Positions 11,601 to 22,288 of a DNA stretch of 64,000 bases are shown here, one piece after another; within the stretch, counting starts at the first letter, position 1, and each line of letters begins with the position of its first letter. The DNA lies in NCBI GenBank assembly GCA_963682025.1, contig OY821521.1, positions 172,718,165 through 172,782,164 of the forward strand, in the 5' to 3' direction. This DNA is from Cordilura impudica. Taxonomy: Eukaryota; Arthropoda; Insecta; Diptera; Scathophagidae. The position numbers were made by a program, and so were the translations under genes. Under the pieces are notes generated by a model. The model did no database searches and was not told the origin of the DNA. It saw nothing but the letters and a program-made list of their open reading frames with translations.

Positions 11601-12179
11601 AAAAAAATCTATAATTTTACAAAAACCCGTGTGACTATTGAATCAATAAAGATATTGACATGAAATTTGGCACAGATGTCAAAAACAGTAAAAAGATATT
11701 TGCCCAAATCGACATTCCGCAAAGTTTGAATTGAAAGTACCGTTTTCATTTGGGCATAGTAATTTATTCCAAATTAATTTCTATTAGTTTTCCGTTTTTA
11801 ATTAATGAATATTTCTTCTCTCCCAAGGAGTCGAGAATTTTTCAATAACATATAGTTTATTTGATAAAGAAATGTTTCCATCTTTAAGGAAATTATGTTC
11901 AAACCATCTGAGGAATAGAATCTGGCTTTGACATTCTTGTCATTTTCATCGCTCATTTGGGAATTATTTGCGATTGACAAATGTTTAGGACCTGATAGTA
12001 GGCTTAGAGAACTAATTGTTATTACTTTCTCAATTTACCTATTTAAAGCAACTAATTAATCCTTTTGTCTGTCAATTTATTTGAGGCGAAACCATGTAAC
12101 TATATTTTCACCAACTCCCCGATTAGCTGGAGTTGTGAATTTCCAGCATTTACCTAAAGTTGTTGATCATAATTTATCA

Positions 12180-13292
12180 TGGTTAGGTTAGGTTAAGTTA
12201 AGTTAGATTAGATTTGTCGCCCGCCCGAAGGCGAGTAAACTCGAAGACCACATGGAGTGGTCGTTCTTATTTCAAGATCTGCTGCCTCTTCAATAAGACT
12301 AGACAGCTCGGATAGAGGGATTTTAATATTCATTCATCGTCCCGCCCAAGGAATCTGAGCCCTTCCGCGGACAGTTGTCAGCCAGCTCGTTTGTTTTGAC
12401 CCTACTATGTCCTGGAACACATATTAGCCTCACGGTCTGTTTCCGGATTTGGTCGAGGCACCTGATACATTCCATCACACACTTCGATTTAACTGTCCTC
12501 GAATTCAGAGCTTTGAGAGCAGCAAGACTGTCCACGAACATTTTGAATGGCCATTCGATTCATATCCCGATCCAGAATCATATTCGCTGCTATGAGAATT
12601 GCATGAAGTTTGGCCTAAAAAATGCTATATATGTCAGGGATTCTCCGAGATACCTGAATGTCAAGTTGCTCAGAGTAAACCCCTGACCCTGTACCCTCTT
12701 GCATCGTCAAACCATCGGTATCCACTGAGATCGCAACCCTGTCCATGACAGAGTTTGTTGTCCAGTCTTCTCCAGTAGGTATTGGGATCATAAAATTAAC
12801 CCCAAAGTTTATCGCCGGTGACATATAATCGGTTTCCTGATCCATTTGTACCCCGCCCACTATCCGTAGGATTGTGCTGTGTCTCCAAGAGCTTTGTTTC
12901 AACTTATATGACTCCCGTAAGCGAAGAGCCACTTTCGCCACCGTACACTTGATGAAAATATCAATAAGCATGATATTCAGCATTACCTCGAGTCCCGCCT
13001 GTTGTGTCGTTCTAATGGCTTTGGTGTTGCCTAAATAAGCCAATCTCTGTGCCTTCCCGAGCCCAGAAAGTCTGGCCCCTACGTTCACAGCTTTCCACCA
13101 CACCAGATTACCAAATGTCAAAACAGGTCTGATTATCGCACATACATCCAAACGTCCTCCTACAAGTGAAGAAGGCATTAAGACCTTCTTAGTACTTTCC
13201 TCTACGTTACTCGATCAAGTGAGTTTAGAGTCCAGAATGACAACCAAATACTTCGCTTCCCTTGAGAATGCCAGAGTCTTCCCGTCCAGTCT
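12180..13292 (-). pseudogene. Non-LTR retrotransposon 3' part: RT thumb and RNase H (family B)
   Basis: The minus strand from 13178 reads RRPVLTFGNLVWW-type thumb sequence (IRPVLTFGNLVWWKAV, KAQRLAYLG-TKAIRTT), then VAISVDTDGLTMQEGTGSGV, the start of an RNase H domain. The second RNase H half (12541-12323) reads MFVDSLAALKALNS, then CVMECIRCLDQIRKQTVRLI and VPGHSRVKTNELAD. Stops and frameshifts divide the two halves. The 3' tail on the minus strand runs into a TTAACCTAACCTAACC-like simple repeat (12180-12215). RNase H places it in the I/R1/LOA-type non-LTR groups. It is 5'-truncated at about 13290 against a different retrotransposon. Confidence 0.85.
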
Positions 13293-14605
13293 TGGTTAAT
13301 CGGAAGGATTGAAGTAATTTTTGCACGGTTTTAGAAAGCCAAGACCCTTCAACGCTTCTTTCGACACTTCAAAAATATGCTCGTTCCAACGAACATCACA
13401 TTGAATTCTCATCCCTAGATCATCAAGAGTATCCGACTCCTAAATACCTATACCACCCATATATACAGCGCATTAAAATCAACCCTATTCGCTTTACCCC
13501 ACTCGGAGATTGTTAACAGGTCTTGATTGAGTGTGTCATTCATTGTCCGCCTTTTGCTCCCAACCTTCAAGTGGCTTGGCCTACAATTAAAGGAACATGA
13601 ATGACAAATGCTGCTGTCATCTGCGAAAGAGTATATAGAGTTAAAAGTTTGACCAAGAAGGTCGTTCAGAAAGATAATGAAATGAGAAGGAGAAAGAACG
13701 GAACCTTGGGGTACCCCTGAATTAAGCTGAAACTCATTGGAAGAGACTCCATCAATAACAACACGTATTGTTCGATCTCTGAGAAAACTCGATATAAATC
13801 GAGAGAAGTCATTACCGACCCCAAATGCAATAAGCTTAGATATCAGTGCACCGTATCACACACGATCGAATGCTTAGGAAATATCTAGAGCAACCACTTT
13901 ACTTTCGCCAAAATTGTGAATGGATCGACTCCAGCGCTCAGAAAGTAGAGCAAACAGGTCTCCCGTGGAACGATTTCTACGGAAGCCATAATGACGATCA
14001 TTAATAATTGAGTTGGCCTCTAGGTAGTTCACAAGATGGAAATTGATCATGCTCCCCATCACCTTTGAGAGTGCAGAGCAGATTGCAATTGGACTGTAAT
14101 TTTCAGGGTTATTAGCCGCACCCTTTTTAGGGATTGGTTGGACATTAGCAACCTTCCAGCAAGAGGGAAAGACTCCCGTACGGTACGAATTGCTGAAAAG
14201 GTTGGCCAATGGACAGGCTAGCGTCGAAGAGCACTGTTTCAGCACCAGTGCTGGTATACCATCCGGTCCCGGAGACTTATTAATGTTGAGATCCGAAAGA
14301 ACCTTTTTAACTGCACGTGCTCGGAAGAATATTTTAGGCATAGTATAAGATACTCTTTCGAGTTCGGGCAGTGGTTGATCGCTATCTGGCAAAAATAAAT
14401 TTTTTGCAAAAAGTTCAGCTAAAAGGTTAGCCTTATCAACCGGGTCAGTGAATATTTGGTCATTCATTATAAGAGTTGGGATTGCAGAACTAGCATTACT
14501 CTTTACTCTTTTAACAAATGACCAAAAGCTCTTGCTGCCCCGAAGAGCAGAACGAACTTTAGCACGAAGACGCTTATCGTGAAGAAACTTTTCACGCCTT
14601 AGTAT
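13293..14605 (-). pseudogene. Non-LTR retrotransposon reverse transcriptase (family A), broken
   Basis: A single frame from about 14600 to 13874 (minus strand) contains NKSPGPDGIPALVLKQ, NLFSNSYRTGVFPSCWKVAN, VQPIPKKGA, NYSPIAICSALSKV and YGFRRNRSTGDLFALL, which are the RT finger and palm motifs. Just after VVALDIS an AAG-to-TAA type change puts a stop before AFDRV. Further minus-strand segments carry GVPQGSVLSPSHF and the catalytic box SFADDSS. The last recognisable part, LGFLKPCKNYFNPSD, ends at about 13300 where family B begins. The N-terminal edge at about 14600 abuts a mini-me repeat, so the element is truncated at both ends. Confidence 0.88.
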
Positions 14606-15048
14606 ATCGACTTCTATTGCCATAATATCCAAATTATAATATAGATCTCGTTAAAATTGGGTTTGTTTATGTTTATTACATCCATATATCAGTAGTCCAA
14701 AAATAAACCCTATAGGATAATTCTTAGTCATAGCCCCCATATGAAGCTGATTCCCAATCTTCACTTAAATCTATCAAAAAACAAAAATATTGCAGAGATT
14801 TTTCTCAAATTTGATTTTTTTGTATATTTTTTTGCAAAAAATAAGTGACCTTACTAAATATGGTCAGATATAGTCCCCATATAAATATAGCATTCAATAT
14901 GAACTTTTTCATATTCGAAGTCAAAAAAAAAAAAATGATTACAATGCCACTCCAATTAAGTTTATGCTTACTTTTTATATTTAATTAGTTGAACGTGATA
15001 GGGTCTATAAACGTATGGTACTTGGTATCATGGTCTAGACCGACTATA
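14606..15048 (-). repeat. mini-me-like repeat, half copy
   Basis: Matches the first half of the units at 3238-5598 in reverse orientation, ending with GGTCTAGACCGACTATA. The (GTCC)n half is missing; its place is taken by the reverse transcriptase remnant. The copy is more diverged than the adjacent full-length one. Confidence 0.8.
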
Positions 15049-15061
15049 ATTTTCTTACTTT

Positions 15062-15832
15062 TTATACCCTATACCACTATGTGGTTTGGGTATAATGACT
15101 TTGTGCTGCTGTTTGTAACAACCAAAAATATTTGACCTAGACCCATCTTTAATTATACCGATCGAATCAGAATCACTTTCTGAGTTGATTTAACAATGTC
15201 CGTCCGTCCGTCCGTCCGTCCGTCTGTGTGTCCATGTAAAGCTTGTAATCAAACTGCAGGTCGCAAATATGAATATATTTTGACGAAATTTGGTATATAA
15301 GCTTTTATCGGCCATGGGATGAACGCTATTGAAATTGGTGAGAATCGGTCCATGTTCAGACCCAGCCCCCATACAAATTACCCATATGAAATCGACATAA
15401 ATTGCCATAAGATCCAAATTGTCATATAGATCTTACTCAAATTGGGTTTGTATGCGTTCATTACATCCACTAATGAGTAGTCCAAAAATGATCCCTTTGA
15501 CCCCATATAGAGCTGCTTCCCGATCTTCACTTAAATCTATTAAAAAACAAAAATATTGCACTGATTCTTCTCAAATTTTGTTTGTACATATTTTTGCAAA
15601 ATACAAGAGACTTTACCAAACATGATCAGGATCGGTCCATTTTTGGACCTAGTCCCTTTATAGATATAGCATCCGATATGAACTTTTTCATATCTGCAGC
15701 CAAAAAAATTAATAAAAATCCCACTCAAATTTGGTTTTTGCTTATTTTCAATGTCCAGTTAGTTGGGCCTAAGCGATAGGGTTTCTAAACGCATGGTATA
15801 GGGTATCGTATAGTCGGTCTAGACCGACTATA
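15062..15832 (-). repeat. mini-me-like repeat, full-length reverse copy
   Basis: Complete copy in the opposite orientation to the 3238-5598 array. It opens with TATACCCTATACCACTATGT and ends with TAGTCGGTCTAGACCGACTA. The (GTCC)n run at 15197-15223 is one of the longest in the window (six GTCC repeats followed by GTCTGTGTGTCC). Its sequence is close to the array units, so it is relatively young. Confidence 0.88.
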
Positions 15833-16876
15833 ATTTTCTTACTTGTTTTGATTTCATTTGGTTATGAACTTGTAATTAAAATATTTTATATTGAGAAATA
15901 CTGCGGAATTGTTCCACTGTTGTTTTTATTACTCTCTAAGCTTAAAGGAAAAGAAGAAGAAGAAGAAATACAAAGTATTTAGCACGATTGCTGGTATAAG
16001 TATGATTATTTTCAATGTTTGTGGACTTTTTTGAAAAATTTTAAGACAATTTTATGTTTGACTCGTGTTTGTCGTAAAAATCTAAATACACTTTGTGTAT
16101 GTATGTATGTAAGAGAGTTTTTGTCCTTTACGCATGTGTTTTTAAAAACTGTTTAACATTTATTTGTTAGGAAAATATGAAAATACATCATACCCCGCCA
16201 TGTTTCTTGTCTTCTCTATGTTAATGTATATATATATTTTTTAAATTCTTTATTTTACTACTTCGTGTCATAAAGTGATATTTATGCTAAGATTCTAAGG
16301 CGAAAGTCCTGTCGCTTTGCTATCTTTATTAATGCAAACAACAGTTACTACGACAGCAGCAGCAGCCGCAGCACTGAAGTAGCAGTAACAGCATAAGTAC
16401 ACAAAGTCCATAGAAATTAGTTGAAGAAGCAGCAGTAGCGACAGCGAAATTATCACAGTTTAATTTTTGTTGCTGTCTGTCATGAAATGTTGCCATAAAA
16501 AAGTCGTAAACTTGCTAAAATGACGAACAAAAGTTTTCAATAATCATCATAAATTGTTGTATTTTCAACACAATAACAACGACAACACAAGTAACAACGG
16601 TTCAACATTTTCATTATGGAAAAACAAAGTTCATAGAACTGAGAGAGATTATATACAAATCAGATAAGAAAGGGCTGAAAAGTTGTTACAAAATTTAAGA
16701 CAGCCGATGAGACTGGGAACGAAAGACTGGACTAAAGATTAATTTGAATTATAACTGAATCTGTCGAAGAATGTAAATATTTTTCTAATACAATGAAAAT
16801 TTTGAAAATTATGCTTTTGACAGAGGGTTTTCCAATTCAAATATCTACAGTTTTCAGATCACATACCTACAATATT
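15833..16876. other. Unique intergenic DNA with CAG/CAA-rich patch
   Basis: No transposon protein or exon is recognised. Around 16345-16450 there are CAGCAGCAGCAGCCGCAGCA-type triplets, a GTATGTATGTATGT microsatellite near 16097, and CAACAACGACAACACAAG near 16574. Such triplet-rich patches are common in fly regulatory and untranslated sequence. Confidence 0.4.
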
Positions 16877-17425
16877 TATACCCTGAACCACTCTATGGTC
16901 AGGGAATAATGAGTATAAGCTGGTGTTTGTAACTAAATTTTATTATATTGAATAATTTTCTGAGTCGATTTAGCAATGTCCGTCCGTCGGCGCGTTCGTC
17001 TCGGTATCTGTCTACTCAAATTTCAATATATTTTGATGCAATTTTATATATAAGCATTTATAGATGATAGGGCCTTCGTTATTGAAATTGGTAAAAATCG
17101 GTTCATGTTCGCATCATGACTTAAATTGCCCTAATTGGTCGGAACATAGCCATAGTTCCTATATGAAGTTGCTTCCCGCCATTCCCTTAAATCTATTAAA
17201 AAATGAAAAATTAAATTTGGTTTATGCATGTTTTTTTTTTCGATTTTTTCCATTTTTTGAATTAGTCCCCATATAAGAATAGCATACCGAATAAGCTTTT
17301 CCATGCCTGCGAGTAGAAAACTAATAATAATGCCACTCAAATTTGGTTTATGCTTATGTTCTTTATTTTATTAGTCCTCTAAGATCATGGAATAGAGTAT
17401 CGAATAGTCGGTCTAGACCCACTAT
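16877..17425 (-). repeat. mini-me-like repeat, internally shortened copy
   Basis: Opens with TATACCCTGAACCACTCTAT and ends with TAGTCGGTCTAGACCCACTA, flanked by the usual TAATTTACTTATTTG tail. The GTCC tract is reduced to GTCCGTCCGTCGGCGCG and part of the middle is deleted, giving about 550 bp rather than 780. Confidence 0.78.
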
Positions 17426-17984
17426 AATTTACTTATTTGTTTTTTGTGTAGAACTTTGTGAACTAAGAAGTAAACCCAATGAATAATTAAAGGATTTTTG
17501 ATAGCACAATCAAGTGAAACAAGTAATTTTGGTTACAAAAGTACATGTCAATTGCTTCTTTTTTTTTTAGATATTTCTAGAACTTCGAGTTCATCCATTA
17601 TAAGATTTAACAAGTAACAGTGTTAAATTCTGCTTAGCCGAATCTTTGATACGCTAGTTGGGATTTAAGTTTACATAAAATATAAACAAAATATTTGAAT
17701 AAGTAAAAAATTTCATAAATTTAATATTAAATTATTACAACAATCACACTGAATCTTGAATGTTATGCTTATTTACAACGGCGAAAAATAACGCAGTATG
17801 GCAACTATAACGGCCAGAAAAAGTATTCGTATATTTTAAATTAGGGAATTCCCAGGTATTATGTAATGACATCTGTTACAACGATTTTATATTAGTAGCA
17901 GACAGCAAAGATCAGTTAAAAATCAAAAATTTCGGTGCTGACGAGAGAAAAATCATTTTAATGCTTAGAAATGAAGGTAAATCT
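17426..17984. other. AT-rich spacer with a second dispersed-repeat end
   Basis: At 17608-17648 the string AACAAGTAACAGTGTTAAAT followed by GCCGAATCTTTGATACGCT recurs at 25797-25848 as AACAAGTAAGAGTGTTAAAT and GCCGAATCTTTGATACCCT. This marks the terminus of another fly repeat family. The rest holds nothing I recognise. Confidence 0.4.
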
Positions 17985-18536
17985 TTATACCCTATACCAC
18001 TATATGGTCAATTTAGCGATGTCCGTCCGGCCATCTGTGCATCCTTCCGTCTGTGTGTCCATGTAAACCTTGTAATCAAACTACAGGTCGCAAATATGAA
18101 TTTTGATGAAATTTAGTGTACTATACATATAAGCTTCTATTGGCCATAGTATGAACAAAATCGGTTTATGTTCAGACCTAAACCCCATACAAGTGACCCC
18201 AATAAGATCAACTTAAATTGCCATAATAACCAAACTATCATATAGATCTAGGTCAAATTCGGTTTGTGTATGTTTATTACATCCATTAATCAGTAGTACA
18301 AAAATATATATATAGGATAATTTTTAGTTATAGCTAAAGGGACCATATTTTTTTTTACCTGAAAACGGGACATCGAATAATTCTGATGGGTTCGGTTATA
18401 TGAAATGGAAATGCATAGATAATATAATAATATTTTATTTGTCCATAGTGAGGGCATTATTTATTTTACGTTAGACTATAAAAAAATTGTTTATACATTG
18501 TTATATTTTTCAGAGGCACAAATTTGTTTCAAAATT

Positions 18537-19208
18537 TTAGGCGACGATTTCAAATATGTGTTTCCACACTTGGCAGGATTTTTTAATATTAACTTTAATA
18601 ATTAACATAGCCTTAAGCACTGATACCCTTAATTGAGTTTTATCTTCGGTCCACAACTTGTTTATCATAGAAAACACACATTCAACCGACGCATTTGTAG
18701 CAGGCAAACATAAAATATATTTAACTATAATTTGAAAATTTGCATGGTTTAGGTAATTGCTTTTAAAATGTTTAAATACTTCCACCCAACGATTTTCCGT
18801 AGAAATATTTGTTGAATCCCTTCATCAATTTTCTGCGATGTTACATATTTAGACACGAGTCAATATTCATCGAATTCTTCCGTGTCTTTATTGAAATCGA
18901 TATGTTCTTTTTCGATCAATATCAACATCTTCCCACTATGGTACTTCTGTTAAATTTGCCCAATTAAGTTTTTCTAAATCTTTGCTATAAACAGTCCATT
19001 GCTCTAAATACTCTCGACTAGTTTTATAAAATTCTTTAGCCTTAATTTTCACGAAATTCTCGTCAATATCGGTGTAACCATCTTCCTTTAATTTTTCAAG
19101 TAAACCACGAACTGAATATGGAAGAAATTGAGTTGTCTTTTTCTGAAACAAATTCTCCTTCAATTTGTCAATTTCACTTGCTGCTTCAATTTTTGGCAAT
19201 TTATACAT
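18537..19208 (-). pseudogene. hAT transposase remnant
   Basis: Minus strand 18785-18537 reads ILCLPATNASVECVFSMIN followed by TQLRVSVLKAMLIIKVN. This is the C-terminal dimerisation segment of hAT transposases (pattern LPxTNAxVExxFSxMN). The frame at 19208-18936 (ASEIDKLKENLF, LLEKLKEDGYTDID) resembles the region just upstream in the same family. A gap with stops separates the two pieces and the N-terminal catalytic part is absent, so it is inactive. Confidence 0.8.
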
Positions 19209-19649
19209 TGCAAGTTTCTACAGCAGCTGATGAATCCAATGGAGGCGGACACACAGAAAAAAAGGTGTGACATTTATAAAAATTATAGTAAAAGTTTTGT
19301 GTTAATTATACGACTACATAAAATTAACGATACATTTTGTTTCACCCCGTCAATTTAAATTTTTTTAAGTCTTTTTAGTGTCTAAGCTAATCTGACTCAA
19401 TACGATCAAATTGTTAAAAAAAAAGCCGAACAAATTTTGGTACCGTGAGGATCGAAAAAGTACAATTTGTTTGTCTGGTTGGTACAATAACAGAAAACAT
19501 ATTCTCCATCCCTGGGTAAGTTAGTTTTTGTTCTGTACTGCCCTTTGGCCTCATCTATATTAAAACTCTTTGATTAAATACAAAAACATCATTATAAAAA
19601 AAAAAATAAAACAATTACTCTCTTGTGTTTCGTAATATATTTATTCATA

Positions 19650-20005
19650 CTAGCAGATTCTAGCACTCGAAATTCGAGTGCAATTCGAGACAACTTTGTT
19701 TTTCAACTTATCCAATTCACAAACCAACACTTTTATGGTTTATTATTATTGTGAATGAAGATAACAAACTCATTAACAAACACATTAACAAATTTAATAA
19801 AACACAAGCATATGTATATGTATGTCTTAGTAGCAACTTGAAATGCAATTTACTCAAAATAAAGGAAAAATTAAAAAATCTGTAAATCTTCAAAATGGCT
19901 AAAAAGAAATTCCTTTCAAATAATATACGTTTGGTCAAAATCGGTATAAAACGGTAGAACAAAACATCGGTCACAAGAAATCGCCTAGCCTATTAATATT
20001 ATAGA
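19650..20005 (-). mobile_element. Non-autonomous Helitron inside the hAT
   Basis: Plus strand starts CTAGCAGATTCTAGCACTCG after an A and ends CCTATTAATATTATAGA before a T. Read in element orientation it begins 5' TC, ends CTAG 3', and has the hairpin GCACTCGAAATTCGAGTGC nine to ten bases before CTAG. These are the textbook Helitron termini and A/T insertion point. About 356 bp, no coding capacity. Confidence 0.88.
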
Positions 20006-20940
20006 TTTATTCATATTCTGCAACAAAGAAAGAAAATATGATTTTTGTATTGCTGCATTACAGGTTAACCAAGCAAATTTATAGAACTGCAATTTCTATT
20101 TTTTGCAATGTTTTTTTTTTTGTTTTTTTTTTGTTTTTATTATTAGTTTTACGGGCGACGTACAGATATTCTTATTTTGAGAGGGGATACAATTTTTTAT
20201 TTTTTGCGTTTTAAGAACAGTAATTTAAGTTTATGTACCATGAATTGATTCAACCAAATTCCTAAGAAATTCAGTTAAATTGTTTTAAATATTTTTTAGA
20301 TGAAATTATTTATCAGCTGACTTGTGATGTATTTTAATATACATATGTATATTAAAAAAACTATCTTTGATGAATTTGAAGATTTGTTCTTACATTTTTG
20401 AACAAATCAACTACATATCTCTTTTTTCGAATTTCTGAAAACGGGACATTTTTGCGTCCCCGAGTTGTTGTCGGGGACAACGGGACAAAGTAGCTGAAAA
20501 CGGGACGGTCCCGTTCAAAACGGGACGTATGGCCACGTTAGTTATAGCCTTATATAAAGCTGATTCCCGATCTTCACATAAATCAATCAAATTTTTCTCA
20601 AATTTGATTTGTATATATCTTGGGAAAAAATAAGTAACTTTACCAAATATGGTCAGGATCGATCCAATTTTCGACCTAGTCCCCATATAAATATAGCATC
20701 CGAAATGAATTTTTCAGATTTGCAGGCAAAAAAATTTAAAAATTCCACTCAGATCTATATATTACTACGTGAAGGTAAATTTGTAGTTTCCTTTTTAAGC
20801 AATATGCGGGCACGGAGGAGTGTGAAAATTGGCATAATTATAGTTCATATGGAGGAAAAGCTGAGAATGATAAAATTTATGTTTAATCTGTCTTAAAAAT
20901 ATATTAAATTAAATAAAATATTTCTAATAATTCATTACAC

Positions 20941-21150
20941 CCTGTTAATGCGAATGATTTAAATTGTATATCAGACGCTCTGTGTTGAATTGTGAATTGC
21001 TAAAATTGATTAACATACCTTTAGGGTCATTTAAATATTCATGAATTTTGTATATATATAGATTAAAAAAACATTGAAAGACAAAAATTGAATGAAAAAA
21101 TAATATTTCCTAGAATTTGCACTCGGATTTCGAGTGCTGGGCTATACTAG
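20941..21150 (+). mobile_element. Non-autonomous Helitron, 3' portion
   Basis: Ends TTTGCACTCGGATTTCGAGTGCTGGGCTATACTAG then T, with the hairpin and CTAG 3' end of the family. The TATATATAGATTAAAAAAACA and ATTGAATGAAAAAATAATAT internal segments match the copy at 10435-10887. The TC 5' end is not identifiable, so it is 5'-truncated or diverged. Confidence 0.7.
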
Positions 21151-21256
21151 TTCATATTAAATATGACATTTAGTTTGATTACAAGGTATGCATGGGCACA
21201 CAGACGGATGGACGGACAGACAGGCATAGCGAAATCGACTCAGAAAGTGATTCAAT
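21151..21256 (+). repeat. mini-me-like repeat fragment
   Basis: Contains GTTTGATTACAAGGTATGCA, then CACAGACGGATGGACGGACA and CGAAATCGACTCAGAAAGTG, corresponding to the GGAC-microsatellite end of the repeat. The rest is absent. Confidence 0.7.
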
Positions 21257-21548
21257 ATTCTAACTCTAACGAGATTAAATATCTGGGAATTAATGTAGAT
21301 AAGAAACTTAATGAGCAGCAAAAGCATTTGTTGGTAAAACCTGGGGTGTTGGGGATCTTCAGAATGATTGAAAGACCAATTACCACTTTCGCGGAAATTG
21401 TTTGGTAACCGAAACTTCTAGCACAAACAGAAATATCCCCATATTGCAAATTAGAATCGTTAGCATGCGTTCTTGTTGCAGGTGCTATGAAAAGTTGTCC
21501 AACATTGGCCCAAGAAGCCACTGTTGGACTCACACTCTTACATACTTA
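21257..21548 (+). pseudogene. Non-LTR retrotransposon RT thumb fragment
   Basis: Reads NEIKYLGINVDKKLN, then RPITTFAEIVW, a stop, then LESLACVLVAGAMKSCPTLA and LTLL. This matches the RT connection region of I/R1-type elements (KYLGxxLD-KLNW, RPxxTYxxxVWW, LQRLACLxxTGAMRTxPTxALE). It is the upstream end of a remnant that continues at 22100-22286 and 23934-24140 beyond two younger insertions. Confidence 0.7.
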
Positions 21549-21917
21549 TCTATAATATTAATAGGCTAGGCGATTTCTTGGTACCGATGTTTTGTTCTAC
21601 CGTTTTATCCCGATTTTGACCAAACGTATATTATTTGAAAGGTTTCTTTTTACCTATTCACCAGATTTACAGATTTTTAATATTTTTTCTTTATTTTCAG
21701 AAAAATGCATTTAAAGTTACTACTAACACATTCATAAAATTATACATATGTATGCTATGTGTGTGTTTATTAAATTTTTTAATGTGTTTGTTAATGAGTT
21801 TGTTTTCTTCATTCTCAATAATAATAAACCAAAAAGTATTGGTTTATGTATTGGCTAAGTTTAAAAATAAAGTTACCTAGAAATTGCACTCGAATTCCGA
21901 GCGCTGGAATCTGCTAG
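21549..21917 (+). mobile_element. Non-autonomous Helitron inserted in a retrotransposon remnant
   Basis: Begins TCTATAATATTAATAGGCTA after an A and ends GCGCTGGAATCTGCTAG before a T. The 3' hairpin is GCACTCGAATTCCGAGCGC. The interior shares GGCGATTTCTTGGTACCGAT and TTTGACCAAACGTATATTAT with the other copies. It has no coding capacity. Confidence 0.88.
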
Positions 21918-22286
21918 TATTCTTTAAAGCTTCTGCAATGTTGGATGCACGAAGATTTAATTTTTGACATTCCGGTCTTCAAAACTTAAATGGGCCTTAC
22001 AATATCCTTAATACTTTAAGAAAAAAGGAAAAATTGTACACGCAAAATTGGAAAAATTGGATCGCATCAAAACTGACCTTCGCTGCATAAGGAAATTTAA
22101 AATCATATACCGAGTAGATCAGAGTGGGTGAAGGGTGGTCCTTTTGTGGATACTCGAAGCTTTAACTGATGATTTTAATGAAGCAGTGCATAAGTGGTCG
22201 ATAGTATTCCAGACCGAAATTCAGGCAATTATTCTTTGTACTGGCTTAAATATGAAAAAGATCTTGCGACTGTCATTCTAGTTGTA
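21918..22286 (+). pseudogene. Non-LTR retrotransposon RNase H fragment, part 1
   Basis: Near 22190-22260 the plus strand reads WSIVFQTEIQAIILCTGLNM, the RNase H segment CSVFQAEIxAI of I/R1-type elements. It stops at 22286 where a Tc1 transposon was inserted at a TA. The preceding 200 bases are weakly colinear with the element but too decayed to translate with confidence. Confidence 0.6.
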
Positions 22287-22288
22287 TA

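Larger units (their letters stand above)
18334..20539 (-). mobile_element. hAT transposon with 8-bp AGTTATAG duplication
   Basis: AGTTATAG occurs at 18326-18333 and again at 20540-20547, exactly flanking the insertion in a mini-me repeat. The ends are imperfect inverted repeats: CTAAAGGGACCATA on the left and AACGTGGCCATACG read inward from the right. Both are followed by repeated AAAACGGGAC motifs (several at 20438-20526). An 8-bp duplication and GGCCATA-type ends fit hAT, and the interior encodes hAT transposase pieces on the minus strand. A Helitron is nested inside at 19650-20005. Confidence 0.82.
17985..20765 (-). repeat. mini-me-like repeat interrupted by a hAT element
   Basis: Two colinear pieces of one copy lie at 17985-18325 (TATACCC end, GTCC-derived GTCCGTCCGGCC segment) and 20548-20765 (AGCTGATTCCCGATC to the CCACTCAGATCT region). 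The interruption is the hAT at 18334-20539, with AGTTATAG duplicated on both sides. The distal palindrome end is missing. Confidence 0.75.

Noticed and set aside
12180..12215. TTAGG-like repeats (GGTTAGGTTAGG) as insect telomeric sequence
   Set aside because: Only two to three units, immediately degenerate, and they sit at the 3' tail of a non-LTR element. Flies lack TTAGG telomeres.
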